From: Anaerolineales bacterium | GTDB lineage: Bacteria; Chloroflexota; Anaerolineae; Anaerolineales; E44-bin32 | Length of the DNA: 64,000 nucleotides | Assembly: GCA_037382465.1 (NCBI GenBank) | Contig: JARRPX010000015.1 | Location: 18,196 to 82,195 of the forward strand | Direction: 5' to 3' | Part shown: piece after piece, positions 52,537-61,503 of the stretch | Layout: each line of letters starts with the position of its first letter | Numbering within the stretch: position 1 is the first letter of the stretch | Translations under genes and position numbers: made by a program | The notes under the pieces: generated by a model | Told to the model about the DNA's origin: nothing | The model's database searches: none | The model's input: only the letters and a program-made list of their open reading frames with translations

Positions 52537-52609
52537 GGGCCCGTAGCTCAGCGGTCAGAGCGGCCGGCTCATAACCGGTTGGTCGCAGGTTCGAATCCTG
52601 CCGGGCCCA
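52537..52609 (+). tRNA. tRNA with CAT anticodon, probably tRNA-Ile2 (or elongator Met)
   Basis: A 73-nt cloverleaf: acceptor GGGCCCG/CGGGCCC, D arm GCTCAGCGGTCAGAGC, anticodon loop CTCATAA, and T stem GCAGG/CCTGC with TTCGAAT. The anticodon CAT fits Met or the lysidine-modified Ile2. The variable loop TTGGTCGC and stem resemble E. coli Ile2 more than elongator Met (GGGGTCAC), so I favour Ile2. The CCA end is not encoded. The initiator Met is ruled out by the paired first base pair of the acceptor and lack of GGG/CCC in the anticodon stem. Confidence 0.9.
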
Positions 52610-52869
52610 CTTCTGCATCAATCGATGTACCCCCCTTTATTTGCCCTTGTTCATTTTTGTTGTTTTCCTGGGGACTACACTGCAGAGAAACAAGTTCGAG
52701 CGTGTACAGGATGATTCGAGTTTCCGCTGCGAAACCGATACTGGTTTTAGAAACTCACACCTTTGTCCTATGTGTGCAAGGGAGACAACGGTATGGATAG
52801 GATGAGCGGACGCTTGATCTTGTTCAGTTGGAAATGTAGAATCGTTAGGGTTTGAATGCAATATCGCCC

Positions 52870-52875
52870 TATAAT
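52870..52875 (+). promoter_or_regulatory. -10 element of the PP2C gene
   Basis: TATAAT 23 bases before the ATG at 52899, with the AAAAGGATAG ribosome-binding site between. No good -35 is visible. Confidence 0.5.
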
Positions 52876-52898
52876 ATGGAAAAAGGATAGAACGCCGA

Positions 52899-53786
52899 AT
52901 GGGATTTCTCGCACGGATCTTTCAAAAACGCCTCGGTACGCCTCCCGATCGCGCAGCAACAGCACCACTCGATCCGCAAATCACACCGGGAATTGAACTT
53001 CGACGGCACGTCGTCGTCGGTGCTGCACATTCCTCCGGGCTCGAGCGAAAATCGGACGACGATGCTCTGCTGATCATCTCGGGCAGTGCGGATGGTCACG
53101 AGGGGATGGTGGATTTCGGCTTGTTTTGTGTCGCGGATGGACTTGGGGGATACGATAACGGACAACTTGCCAGCGCGATCTCGGTTCGTACGGTCGCTCA
53201 TCGACTGACCCGGGAGGTATTTCTGCGTCTGCTCGAAAGTGAACCGGGCGACGAAGAGGAAGACGATCTGGAATCGATGGTCCAATCCGCATTCATCGAA
53301 GCCAACGACCTGGTTCGCGATCAAGCGGATGGCGGTGCGACGACGCTGACGATTGCCCTTTTACTTGGCGAGTATATGATGATCGGGCATGTCGGTGACA
53401 CGCGCGCTTACTCGATCAGTAGAGACAAGATCGAAGCCCTGACTCGCGATCAATCCCTGGTTCAAAAATTGGTCGAGACGGGCACCATCACAAAGGACGA
53501 AGCGGCTGAGAGCCCTCACCGCAACGTGCTCTGGAACGCAATGGGACGGACGGAGAATCTCAAGGTGGATGTCTTTTCCCATTCCGTCGTAAACGACAGT
53601 TATATTCTGCTGTGCTCGGACGGATTGTGGGGCGAAGTTGACGAGAAGGAAATCCAACGCATCGTGCTCAATTTCGAGCATCCCCAGGCCGCCTGCAACG
53701 CGCTCGTCGATGCTGCGACGGAGGCCGGGGGCTCGGACAACATCACGGCGGTTCTGATTCAGTTCCCTTCGAAGAGTCGTTTATAA
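52899..53786 (+). CDS. PP2C-type Ser/Thr phosphatase (soluble)
   Basis: A 295-residue phosphatase: RKSDDDALLI (motif 1), VADGLGGYDNGQ, GGATTLTIAL, VGDTRAYSI, CSDGLWGEV and GGSDNITAVL are all present, so it should be active with two metal ions. A short basic N-terminal head precedes the domain and there is no membrane span, unlike the copy at 34300-35241. The ATG has AAAAGGATAG upstream and a strong terminator follows the stop. No kinase gene is adjacent. Confidence 0.93.
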   Translation: MGFLARIFQKRLGTPPDRAATAPLDPQITPGIELRRHVVVGAAHSSGLERKSDDDALLIISGSADGHEGMVDFGLFCVADGLGGYDNGQLASAISVRTVAHRLTREVFLRLLESEPGDEEEDDLESMVQSAFIEANDLVRDQADGGATTLTIALLLGEYMMIGHVGDTRAYSISRDKIEALTRDQSLVQKLVETGTITKDEAAESPHRNVLWNAMGRTENLKVDVFSHSVVNDSYILLCSDGLWGEVDEKEIQRIVLNFEHPQAACNALVDAATEAGGSDNITAVLIQFPSKSRL

Positions 53787-53867
53787 CGCGCTCCGATCGA
53801 TCAACAATTATTTCCGCGCCAAATTCAGCGTATGTTGGCATTTCTGTGATTCTGCTCTTTAAATGAT

Positions 53868-53911
53868 GAACCGCCGGATGTGGGGGGGAGCATCCGGCGG
53901 TTCTTCTATTT
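53868..53911 (+). terminator. Intrinsic terminator after the PP2C gene
   Basis: A perfect 13-bp stem (GAACCGCCGGATG at 53868-53880 and its complement at 53891-53903) with a G-rich 10-base loop, followed by TTCTATTT. Confidence 0.85.
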
Positions 53912-54229
53912 ACGGGGGATTCTACCGTAAGTGCGAGGGGCACAACAACGGTAGTGTAGGTTCCCCCAGGATAAGCCTGTTTACCGACACAAAGAAAAAG
54001 TGTGCTTATCCAAACAAATATTATCACAATATGGGTATTAATAATATTAATATATCGTGAAGGGGCGGCAGCAGCCCGCGCGTGGACGTTATGCATTCGG
54101 CATCACGACATAATCCGCGCGATGAGACCGGCCGGTTCCCTTGCTCAACGAGTTTGTGCCGCATGCGTTGAGAAGCAGCCGCCCGCGCCGGTTTCCCATT
54201 TTGTTCAACCTGTGCTATGCTTCGCGGCG
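53912..54229. other. 318-base gap, AT-rich, with a leaderless promoter at its right end
   Basis: No gene is supported between the terminator and 54230. The stretch around 54010-54060 is strongly AT-rich, without a strong hairpin. At 54212-54221 an extended -10 (TG, one base, TATGCT) stands eight bases before the ATG at 54230. Confidence 0.5.
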
Positions 54230-54994
54230 ATGGGTAGCGTGCGCAGAAGCTCCTGGAAACAATACCTGATCTACCTGCTGCTGAATGCGGCCATATCTGC
54301 GTTCGTGGTCCTTTTAGTTCTCAACATCTGGGATGGGCGCGGGCGCGAAGCCGAGTCCACCCCAACACCCACGGTGGACGTCATGGCGCTCCTGGCGAGT
54401 GAGGTGCCGACGATAACAGCTACGACCGCACCGACGCCCACTCCGGTGACCTACATGGTCCGTGCCGGGGACACGCTTACCGACATCGCCCTGATGTATG
54501 AAGTGCCCATCGAAAAGTTGATGGCGGCCAACGATCTCAGCAATCCGGATGCACTCGAAGCGGGCACGACTTTGATCATTCCTGTCGAAGCCCCTGCGGA
54601 GGAGGCAGATTCCTCCCCGCCGGAAGATACCGCCCCGCTCCAATCTACCGATACGCCCTCTGCGGGTGCAGGATCGCCCAGCGTCAGCATTTCGGGCGTC
54701 GAGGGCGCGGGGAATCTCGATCAGGAGACCGTGCGCCTGCAGAACTCCGGCGGTGAAGTCTCGATGGCCGGATGGACCCTCGATGACGGCGGTGACAACG
54801 TCTACGTTTTTCCCGCCCTCACTTTCTACGCACCGGGAGCCGTCGAGGTGCATACGCGCGAAGGTCCGGCGGATACGGCCATCGATCTATACTGGGGGCT
54901 CGATCAAGCGGTATGGACTCCTGGTACGATCATCTATCTGCGCGACGCAGAAGGGATCGTTCGATCCACGTTTCAAATTCCGGATATGGAGTGA
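54230..54994 (+). CDS. LysM plus lamin-tail-domain protein with N-terminal membrane anchor
   Basis: The product (254 residues from ATG at 54230) has a short basic head, one membrane span (YLIYLLLNAAISAFVVLLVL), a Thr/Pro linker, a LysM domain (YMVRAGDTLTDIALMY to TTLIIPV) and a C-terminal lamin-tail-like domain (TVRLQNSGGEVSMAGWTLDD, with VYVFPALTFYAPGAVEVHT). LysM binds peptidoglycan or chitin-like glycans. The start follows an extended -10 with no ribosome-binding site (leaderless). The frame runs further upstream to 54002 without recognisable sequence. A cell-surface attachment role is likely. Confidence 0.85.
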   Translation: MGSVRRSSWKQYLIYLLLNAAISAFVVLLVLNIWDGRGREAESTPTPTVDVMALLASEVPTITATTAPTPTPVTYMVRAGDTLTDIALMYEVPIEKLMAANDLSNPDALEAGTTLIIPVEAPAEEADSSPPEDTAPLQSTDTPSAGAGSPSVSISGVEGAGNLDQETVRLQNSGGEVSMAGWTLDDGGDNVYVFPALTFYAPGAVEVHTREGPADTAIDLYWGLDQAVWTPGTIIYLRDAEGIVRSTFQIPDME

Positions 54995-55054
54995 GTCACG
55001 GCATTATCTACAGCGTGGATTGTCAATCTCCCCAAGCATACTCGAAGCAAGGAC

Positions 55055-55082
55055 TTTGTTCTACATTGTGTGGGCTTATAAT
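55055..55082 (+). promoter_or_regulatory. Possible promoter of the sulfatase-like gene pair
   Basis: TTTGTT, 16 bp, TATAAT, about 100 bases before the GTG at 55186. The -35 is weak. Confidence 0.4.
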
Positions 55083-55185
55083 AGCTTAGGCTGAAGATGG
55101 CATACCCGCGCAGTGAACAGGCAATTTCCTTTGTTCAAGATCACAAATTTCCCACCATAATTCGCATGGTGAAAAAGGATACAAA

Positions 55186-56757
55186 GTGAAGTTCCTTAAT
55201 CGTTTAATATATTACCCATTTTGTTTCGCTGCACTGCCAATATTGGCTTTATTGGGTCACAATATCAAAGAAGTCGCTTTAAGTGTCGTTATCCGACCAC
55301 TTGTGATTTCATGGATCGTCACAATCCTGCTGTCGTTGTTATTCTATGTGTTTATTCACGATTGGCATAAATCTGCTTTATCAACGAGTTTGACCTTAAT
55401 TCTTTTCTATTCATACGGGCATGTATATCATACGCTGCGTGACGTGTCCGAATTGGGCTTTGAACTTGTACGCCATCGATATTTCATATTCGTTTATCTC
55501 ATTATTTTTTTAGTAACGTTGTGGTTGATTGTTAAACGAACGCGAGGAAGCGTGGATCAACAGGAATATCTAAATGTAATTGGAATATGCCTATTGATCT
55601 ATCCAATGTACCAGATCGTGCACTATTATTGGATCGAGGGCCACAGTGCCTTAGCTGAGGATTCCCTACATCATACAGAATCAAATTTGTATCCCCCGGA
55701 TAGCCATGACTTACCCGATGTATACTACATCATTTTGGATTCATACACGCGTGCAGACTCCTTGATGGAAGATTATTTATTTGACAACTCGGATTTCCTT
55801 GATTCTCTACGTGAATTGGGTTTCTACATTGGAGAATGTAGTCGTTGCAATCATTGCTCTACGATTACATCATTGGTTTCTTCACTCAACATGGATTACA
55901 TACCGCAATTGCAACAGGAATTGAAAGATTCTTGGGTGGAAAACGAAATGTGGTTGCTGATTAAAAATAGCCGTGTTCGGACCGAGCTGGAGGCACTCGG
56001 TTATAAAACCATAGCATTTGACACAGGGACAGAATGGACAAGGTTGAGAGATGCGGATATGTATCTTGGCCCAAATGAAGAAAATTTGTTTGTTCAGGTA
56101 ATTAACCCATTTGAAGCATTATTGATAAAGAATTCGGCCGGGTTGTTATTACATGATTTCTACGAGTTGTCTGTGTTGGCTGAGAAGAAGGAATTGTATC
56201 AATCAATAAATTTTGCGATCTATGGGTACGAATTGTTTGCCAAGACAGAGTTGAATATTTTAGATACTCTGCCTCAACTGCCCGCTATTCCGGGACCGAA
56301 ATGGGTATTTGCACACATTTTAATTCCTCACGTCCCAAGGATATTTACTCCTTCAGGTGATATCGTTGATGATCCGGGTTTCTACAGTGGCGTAGGCGAT
56401 GGCCCAATTAATGAGGAATATGAGATTGAAGGGTATGTAAATGAGGTTCAATTCGTAAATCATCAAATGCTTGATATTGTTAATAAGATCATTACTTCTT
56501 CATCAAGACCAGTAATTATCGTATTTCAGGGTGATCACGGAGGAAAGGGAGGAAGTATTTACAATATCCTGAACGCATATTATATCCCTAAAAGAAAGGA
56601 TAAGTATCTCTATCCTGAGATAAGCCCCGTTAATACGTTTCGCTTAATTTTCGACAGTTATCTTGGGGGGGAATATGGGTTACTCTCCGATGTAACCTTT
56701 ACCAGCGACGATCCGGTGCAAATTGTGGAGGAGAGATTCCCGCATTGCGTAGAATAG
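55186..56757 (+). CDS. Sulfatase-like membrane protein, copy 1
   Basis: The 523-residue product has five or six N-terminal spans (to about 145) and a long outside domain of the alkaline-phosphatase/sulfatase superfamily. Landmarks: PDVYYIILDSYTRAD (metal-binding Asp185), CSRCNHCSTITSL with Cys218, 221 and 224 just before the likely Ser/Thr nucleophile, FAHILIPHVPR (His376 area) and FQGDHGG (Asp450-His451). Members transfer phosphate or glycerol-phosphate groups to lipids or glycans. The GTG start has AAAAAGGAT upstream. Gene composition is AT-rich against its neighbours. A close paralogue follows. The exact reaction is unknown. Confidence 0.82.
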   Translation: MKFLNRLIYYPFCFAALPILALLGHNIKEVALSVVIRPLVISWIVTILLSLLFYVFIHDWHKSALSTSLTLILFYSYGHVYHTLRDVSELGFELVRHRYFIFVYLIIFLVTLWLIVKRTRGSVDQQEYLNVIGICLLIYPMYQIVHYYWIEGHSALAEDSLHHTESNLYPPDSHDLPDVYYIILDSYTRADSLMEDYLFDNSDFLDSLRELGFYIGECSRCNHCSTITSLVSSLNMDYIPQLQQELKDSWVENEMWLLIKNSRVRTELEALGYKTIAFDTGTEWTRLRDADMYLGPNEENLFVQVINPFEALLIKNSAGLLLHDFYELSVLAEKKELYQSINFAIYGYELFAKTELNILDTLPQLPAIPGPKWVFAHILIPHVPRIFTPSGDIVDDPGFYSGVGDGPINEEYEIEGYVNEVQFVNHQMLDIVNKIITSSSRPVIIVFQGDHGGKGGSIYNILNAYYIPKRKDKYLYPEISPVNTFRLIFDSYLGGEYGLLSDVTFTSDDPVQIVEERFPHCVE

Positions 56758-56814
56758 TGTGGGAGACCGTCCATGAATATGGAGTTTATCTGGAGTGAAA
56801 TCGTTGTTTGATCA

Positions 56815-56850
56815 AAAAACAAGGTGTCGTTCTGCCCGCGCCTTGTTTTT
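56815..56850. terminator. Bidirectional terminator-like hairpin between the two sulfatase-like genes
   Basis: AAAAACAAGG and CCTTGTTTTT pair over a 16-base loop. It follows the first copy by about 58 bases, so the second copy may have its own promoter. Confidence 0.6.
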
Positions 56851-56941
56851 GTTACTGGTTGCACTTTCTATATAATGATTCCGAGATCTTGATCACCCAC
56901 CTGCACGTAATTATTTCTTAAGAAAGGATCTAGCACCGAAA

Positions 56942-58507
56942 GTGTCAATTTTCAAGAAGGTCGCATTCCACCCATTCCTGTTTTCGATCTTTCCAACACT
57001 TGTCTTGCTTGGTCACAACATCAAGCAAGTAGCACTCATCGTCGCGAAGCGTCCATTAATTTTTTCCGTCGCGCTAACAATGTTTTTGTATATTATGATG
57101 TATATCTTTTATCGCAAAGCCGCTCGTGCGGGTTTGGCGACAAGCCTCGCGTTACTTTGGTTTTTTTCTTACGGCCATATTTATCACACGGTTAAATCCA
57201 TTCCAGTTATCAGCCAAGTAATCGGCCATCACCGTTATCTACTTGTAATTTACGTCATCCTTCTTATTTGGGGATTGCTACTGATTCGAAAGACATCTCA
57301 TGATCTCAAGCCGGTAACACAAGTGCTCAACGTTATAAGTCTCGGATTGCTTGTTTTCCCAATCATACAGATCGTTGAGCATACCTATAAGACTACGAAG
57401 CTTGAGGACACGGGTTTTGGTTTTTTTGCACTTGAGGATCGTTTGGTGTATCCCGATGAGGAAGATATGCCCGACATCTATTACATCATACTCGATACAT
57501 ACACTCGTGCTGATTCGATGCAGGAATTTTATCATTTTGATAATACACCATTCCTCAGTGCCTTGCGTGAAATAGGGTTCTATGTGGCCGATTGCAGCCG
57601 CTGCAATCATTGTTCAACAATCGAATCTCTTTCCAGTAGTTTGAATATGGATTATATGCCGCAGCTTAGAGAAAAACTCCTCAAGGAAAACAAGGAGGAA
57701 TATGCCTCTTCGCTTCTTAAAAATAGTCTCGTGAGATACCAGTTAGAACAAATCGGTTATAAAACAGTTGCCTTTGAAACATGGTTTGTTTGGAGCACAC
57801 TTGATGACGCGGATATTTTCCTTTCCATCGATCGAGATCCAATCCTGCTTCAACTTATTAATCCTTTCGAAGAAATCCTGATGGATAATTCTGTGGGATT
57901 GGTATTCGCTGATATTCAAAAACTCCTTTTCCGCGCTTATAAGAGATCGATATTCGAACCTGTGGATCAATATCAATCGCCGTTCCAAGATTACATAATA
58001 AGGCAGTTGTATATCCTCGATAACCTGGATCGTTTAGAAACTATTCCGGGTCCCAAATGGATTTTTGCACATATCTTGATCCCGCATCCACCGAGAATAT
58101 TCACTCCCGATGGCGGCATTGTGAATGATCCTGGTTATTTCAGTCTCAGGGGAGGAATGCCCATTAATGGCGATTACGAAATCAAGGGATATGTTAATGA
58201 AGTTCAATTCATTAATAACCAGATTTTGGAAATCGTAACGAACATTATCGAACAGTCCGATCCGAAGCCGTTCATCATTATTCAGGGCGACACGGGCGGA
58301 TCTGGCCAGACGCTGTTCACAATTCTCAATGCATATTATTTAATGGGTGAAAAAAACCCTAGCCTCTATGAGCACATTACACCGGTGAATACTTTCCGTT
58401 TGATTTTCGATAGCTACTTCGGATCCAATTATGGACTCTTACCTGACTTGACGTATCGGGAGGATTTGGGTCTTGTGCCCGAAAAGTATCCGGCTTGCAT
58501 CCACTAA
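56942..58507 (+). CDS. Sulfatase-like membrane protein, copy 2 (metal-site His replaced)
   Basis: A 521-residue paralogue of the preceding protein; residues align without gaps through residue 460. It keeps Asp185 (PDIYYIILDTYTRAD), the CxxCxxC (Cys218, 221, 224) and the FAHILIPHPPR element, but the QGDHGG of copy 1 is QGDTGG here (Thr451), losing a metal-binding His. It may be inactive, altered, or a partner of copy 1. It has the same N-terminal spans, AT-rich composition, GTG start and AAAGGAT ribosome-binding site as copy 1. Confidence 0.82.
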   Translation: MSIFKKVAFHPFLFSIFPTLVLLGHNIKQVALIVAKRPLIFSVALTMFLYIMMYIFYRKAARAGLATSLALLWFFSYGHIYHTVKSIPVISQVIGHHRYLLVIYVILLIWGLLLIRKTSHDLKPVTQVLNVISLGLLVFPIIQIVEHTYKTTKLEDTGFGFFALEDRLVYPDEEDMPDIYYIILDTYTRADSMQEFYHFDNTPFLSALREIGFYVADCSRCNHCSTIESLSSSLNMDYMPQLREKLLKENKEEYASSLLKNSLVRYQLEQIGYKTVAFETWFVWSTLDDADIFLSIDRDPILLQLINPFEEILMDNSVGLVFADIQKLLFRAYKRSIFEPVDQYQSPFQDYIIRQLYILDNLDRLETIPGPKWIFAHILIPHPPRIFTPDGGIVNDPGYFSLRGGMPINGDYEIKGYVNEVQFINNQILEIVTNIIEQSDPKPFIIIQGDTGGSGQTLFTILNAYYLMGEKNPSLYEHITPVNTFRLIFDSYFGSNYGLLPDLTYREDLGLVPEKYPACIH

Positions 58508-58756
58508 TCAAAGTATTTCGCTCGGGAATTTACCGGGCAATATTGCGGCTGACATGTCGTTTCGCTCTGATTTGGCATGCCTAGGAGAGGGATTAATTCC
58601 CACTGAATTTAGCCGTTGGGCTCTTGATACTCTTGCGCCCTCGTTGAGCGTCTGATAAACTCGCTACTTGTATGGGTAATCGTAAGTTGATCGATCAACC
58701 ATGCAGCGTGTTGTGGGTTTGTTGCAGCTAGAAGCTGAGGGGCGAGGCAGAGGCGG
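58508..58756. other. 249-base gap holding a possible dnaX promoter
   Basis: No gene. TTGCGC, 17 bp, TAAACT at 58633-58661 could serve dnaX; otherwise no strong structure was found. Confidence 0.4.
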
Positions 58757-60364
58757 ATGGAACAAGCGTTGTATCGAGTGTGGCGACCTCAGACCTGGGA
58801 TGAAGTTGTCGGGCAAGATCACGTCATCCAAACGCTTCGCAACGCAGTCAAAGGAGAAAGAGTAGCACACGCATATCTATTCGCCGGACCACGCGGCACG
58901 GGAAAGACGACCACGGCGCGTCTGCTGGCGAAGGCAGTCAATTGCCTCAGCGAATCCCCGGCCGAACGCCCCTGCAATCAATGCTCCAACTGTGAAGCGA
59001 TCAACGAAGGTCGCTTCTTGGATTTAATCGAGATCGACGCGGCCTCCAACACGAGCGTGGACGACGTCCGTGATCTGCGGGAAAAGATCAACTTCTCTCC
59101 GAACGAAGGCCGTTTCAAGGTCTACATCATCGACGAAGTCCACATGCTTTCAACGGCGGCGTTCAATGCGTTGTTGAAGACGCTCGAAGAGCCCCCCGCG
59201 CATGCGATTTTTATCCTGGCCACGACCGAAGTTCACAAAATTCCCGCCACCGTACTTTCCCGCTGCCAGCGGCATGAATTCCGCCGCCTGCCGGTAAAGA
59301 CGATCGTCGATTTCCTGAAGCAGAAGATCGCAGAAGGGAAAATGCAGGTGGACGACGAGGCGATCGAAACCATTGCCAGGCAGGCGACGGGGAGTCTGCG
59401 CGACGCCATCTCGCTCCTCGATCAATTGACCTCCACGGGAGAGCGGGTCACCCTGGAGATGGCCCAGTCGGTGCTCGGCACGGTGGCCAGCGAAGCGGTG
59501 CGTCTGGTGGCACAGGCGATCGTGGACCACGACGCGTCCGCCGGATTGCGCCTGATGAATCAAGCGTTGGATGGCGGTGCCGATCCGCGGCAATTTGCGC
59601 GGCAGATCGTGGCCTACCTTCGCGGCCTGCTGCTGGTGCGCATGGGCAACGCCGATCTCGTGGACGTGTCTGCGGACGTTCGGCGCACGATGGCGAAGCA
59701 GGCCGAAGCGCTGCCCACGGCGCTGCTGCTGGCGGCCATTCAGGCCTTCGGCACTGCTGCGTCCGATCGAGCGACGAGCTGGCAGGCCGGACTGCCGCTG
59801 GAGATTGCCTTCGTGGAAAGCATCGGCGCGCAGTCGAGCGGACTCGCCGAATCACACGATCCGACCTCCTCGCAAACCTACGGCTCGGCAGAAGAGGCCA
59901 GGCCCGAAAATCCACGCCTGGTGAAAGACGCCCCCAGCCCGAAGGTCACAAGCCGAAGCGAGGTGCTTGCGGAGGGCGAGATTTCCTTCCAGCATGTGAA
60001 CGACCGGTGGTCGGAAGTGCTGGCCGTGGCGCGGCGTTTCGACCCTCGCATCCAGGCCCTGCTCAATTCCTGTCGTCCGTTGGGTTTCCAAACGGGCACG
60101 TTGGTCATCGGATTTCGAAGCGATTTGCTGCGTGAGAAAATGGAAAAAGGCCACAACCTGGCGCTCGCCGCTCAAGCGCTCCAGGAGGTGTTCAACAAAC
60201 CCGTCGGAATCCGCTGCATCCTGACGGAAACCTGGGAACCTCAAGCAGTGGGAGGGCATCAACCTCCACCGGTGGAAAGCGGCGGCATGGTTTCGACCGC
60301 CCTGCGGGATTTGGGCGCGCATGTTGTCGACGTGGAAAATTTACCCCCGGACAGCGGCTCATAG
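58757..60364 (+). CDS. dnaX: DNA polymerase III gamma/tau subunit
   Basis: The clamp-loader ATPase. The 535-residue product has Walker A GPRGTGKTT (44-52), the zinc-binding Cys63, 73, 76 and 79, Walker B YIIDEVHMLS, sensor 1 LATTEVHKIP with the SRCQRHEFRR arginine region, and the clamp-loader helical domain. A tau-like C-terminal part (about 370-535) includes WSEVLAVARRFDPRIQALLN, probably the polymerase/tau segment. The short GGAG-rich ribosome-binding site AGAGGCGG precedes the ATG. It heads dnaX-ybaB-recR, a conserved arrangement. No frameshift slippery site was evident by eye. Confidence 0.96.
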   Translation: MEQALYRVWRPQTWDEVVGQDHVIQTLRNAVKGERVAHAYLFAGPRGTGKTTTARLLAKAVNCLSESPAERPCNQCSNCEAINEGRFLDLIEIDAASNTSVDDVRDLREKINFSPNEGRFKVYIIDEVHMLSTAAFNALLKTLEEPPAHAIFILATTEVHKIPATVLSRCQRHEFRRLPVKTIVDFLKQKIAEGKMQVDDEAIETIARQATGSLRDAISLLDQLTSTGERVTLEMAQSVLGTVASEAVRLVAQAIVDHDASAGLRLMNQALDGGADPRQFARQIVAYLRGLLLVRMGNADLVDVSADVRRTMAKQAEALPTALLLAAIQAFGTAASDRATSWQAGLPLEIAFVESIGAQSSGLAESHDPTSSQTYGSAEEARPENPRLVKDAPSPKVTSRSEVLAEGEISFQHVNDRWSEVLAVARRFDPRIQALLNSCRPLGFQTGTLVIGFRSDLLREKMEKGHNLALAAQALQEVFNKPVGIRCILTETWEPQAVGGHQPPPVESGGMVSTALRDLGAHVVDVENLPPDSGS

Positions 60365-60521
60365 CGCGTAGCTCTTTTCGATCCGATCCAGGTGACAGAT
60401 CTCGAGCGGACGGCCGGCGTACGCTCGGTATTCGGCGGTCATCGGGCGTGGATGAAGATCGCCGGGAAGTCAGCCCGGGTTCAAGCGTTCGATCGACGTA
60501 GCAGATTGGGGAGTCAACAAG

Positions 60522-60857
60522 ATGAGCAAGCAGAAACTGCCGAAGGGATTCGGCAAGGGCATGTTATCCGGTTTCAAACAACTGCAGGAACGCCTGGAAC
60601 AAACGCAGGCCGAGCTGGCCGAGGAAACGGTGGAGGCGAGCGCCGGTGGCGGCGCCGTTCGCATCGTAATGAGCGGGACGCAGCAGTGCCGCGCCGTGCA
60701 CATATCGCCCGAATTGTTCGAGGAGGCGGACGTCGAAATGCTGCAGGAACTGGTGATGCTGGCTGTAAACCAGGCGGTTCAGGATTCCCAGGTCCTGGCG
60801 TCCAACAAGCTGGGTCCCCTGACCGGCGGTCTGGGCCTTCCGGGGATGGGCGAATGA
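60522..60857 (+). CDS. ybaB: YbaB/EbfC nucleoid-associated protein
   Basis: A 111-residue DNA-binding protein of the YbaB/EbfC family: N-terminal coiled-coil (FKQLQERLEQTQAELAEET), a central beta sheet with GGGAVRIVMSGTQQ, and a C-terminal helix-Gly-rich tail (KLGPLTGGLGLPGMG). It binds nonspecifically to DNA and often accompanies RecR. Its TGA overlaps the ATG of recR, so they are coupled. The 157-base gap after dnaX contained no obvious SRP RNA. Confidence 0.93.
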   Translation: MSKQKLPKGFGKGMLSGFKQLQERLEQTQAELAEETVEASAGGGAVRIVMSGTQQCRAVHISPELFEEADVEMLQELVMLAVNQAVQDSQVLASNKLGPLTGGLGLPGMGE

Positions 60858-61456
60858 CGTCTGGCGTGCCCAGGCCGGTCGAACGGCTGGTCGAAGCCTT
60901 TGCGCGTTTGCCGGGCATCGGCACGAAAACCGCCTCTCGGCTGACCTACTACCTGCTGCGAGTCCCGCCGGAAGAAAGCAAAGAGCTCGCGGAAGCGCTG
61001 CTGGCGATGCGCACGGAAACTCGATTCTGCTCGAGATGTTTCAACATCACCGTGGACGATCCTTGCATGATCTGTCAGGACGAGCGGCGCGAGGACAGGC
61101 TGATATGTGTGGTCGAGGAGCCGCTGGACGTCGTGGCGATCGAACGCACGCAGCAGTTCAACGGCCGCTATCACGTACTGCACGGCGCCATCAATCCCGT
61201 GGAAGGAATCGGACCGGAAGATCTGCGCATCGACGAATTGCTGGCGCGCATCGAGACCGAGGCGGTCGAGGAACTCATCGTGGCAACCAATCCAACACTG
61301 GAAGGCGAGGCGACGGCGATGTATCTGAAGCGGCAGCTTGCCGGCCGGCCGGTCAAACTGACCCGCCTGGCGCGCGGCCTGCCTTCCGGCGGCGATCTGG
61401 AGTATGCGGATACGACGACCCTGTCGCAAGCGTTTCAGGGAAGATCGGAATTATGA
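60854..61456 (+). CDS. recR: Recombination mediator RecR
   Basis: RecR works with RecO/RecF to load RecA at gaps. The 200-residue product has the helix-hairpin-helix (RLPGIGTKTASRL), the four-Cys zinc finger (CSRC ... CMIC), the Toprim domain (ICVVEEPLDVVAIERT) and a C-terminal Walker-B-like region (ATNPTLEGEATAMYL). The ATG at 60854 overlaps the end of ybaB by four bases; the longer upstream frame overlaps ybaB and is not used. No SOS box was seen. Confidence 0.96.
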   Translation: MTSGVPRPVERLVEAFARLPGIGTKTASRLTYYLLRVPPEESKELAEALLAMRTETRFCSRCFNITVDDPCMICQDERREDRLICVVEEPLDVVAIERTQQFNGRYHVLHGAINPVEGIGPEDLRIDELLARIETEAVEELIVATNPTLEGEATAMYLKRQLAGRPVKLTRLARGLPSGGDLEYADTTTLSQAFQGRSEL

Positions 61457-61503
61457 GTTATCATTAGCCGAGTTGTGACGCGAAGTTTTGGAAAGGAAGA
61501 TGC

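Noticed and set aside
60365..60521. Possible SRP RNA between dnaX and ybaB
   Set aside because: The conserved SRP core and tetraloop could not be found.
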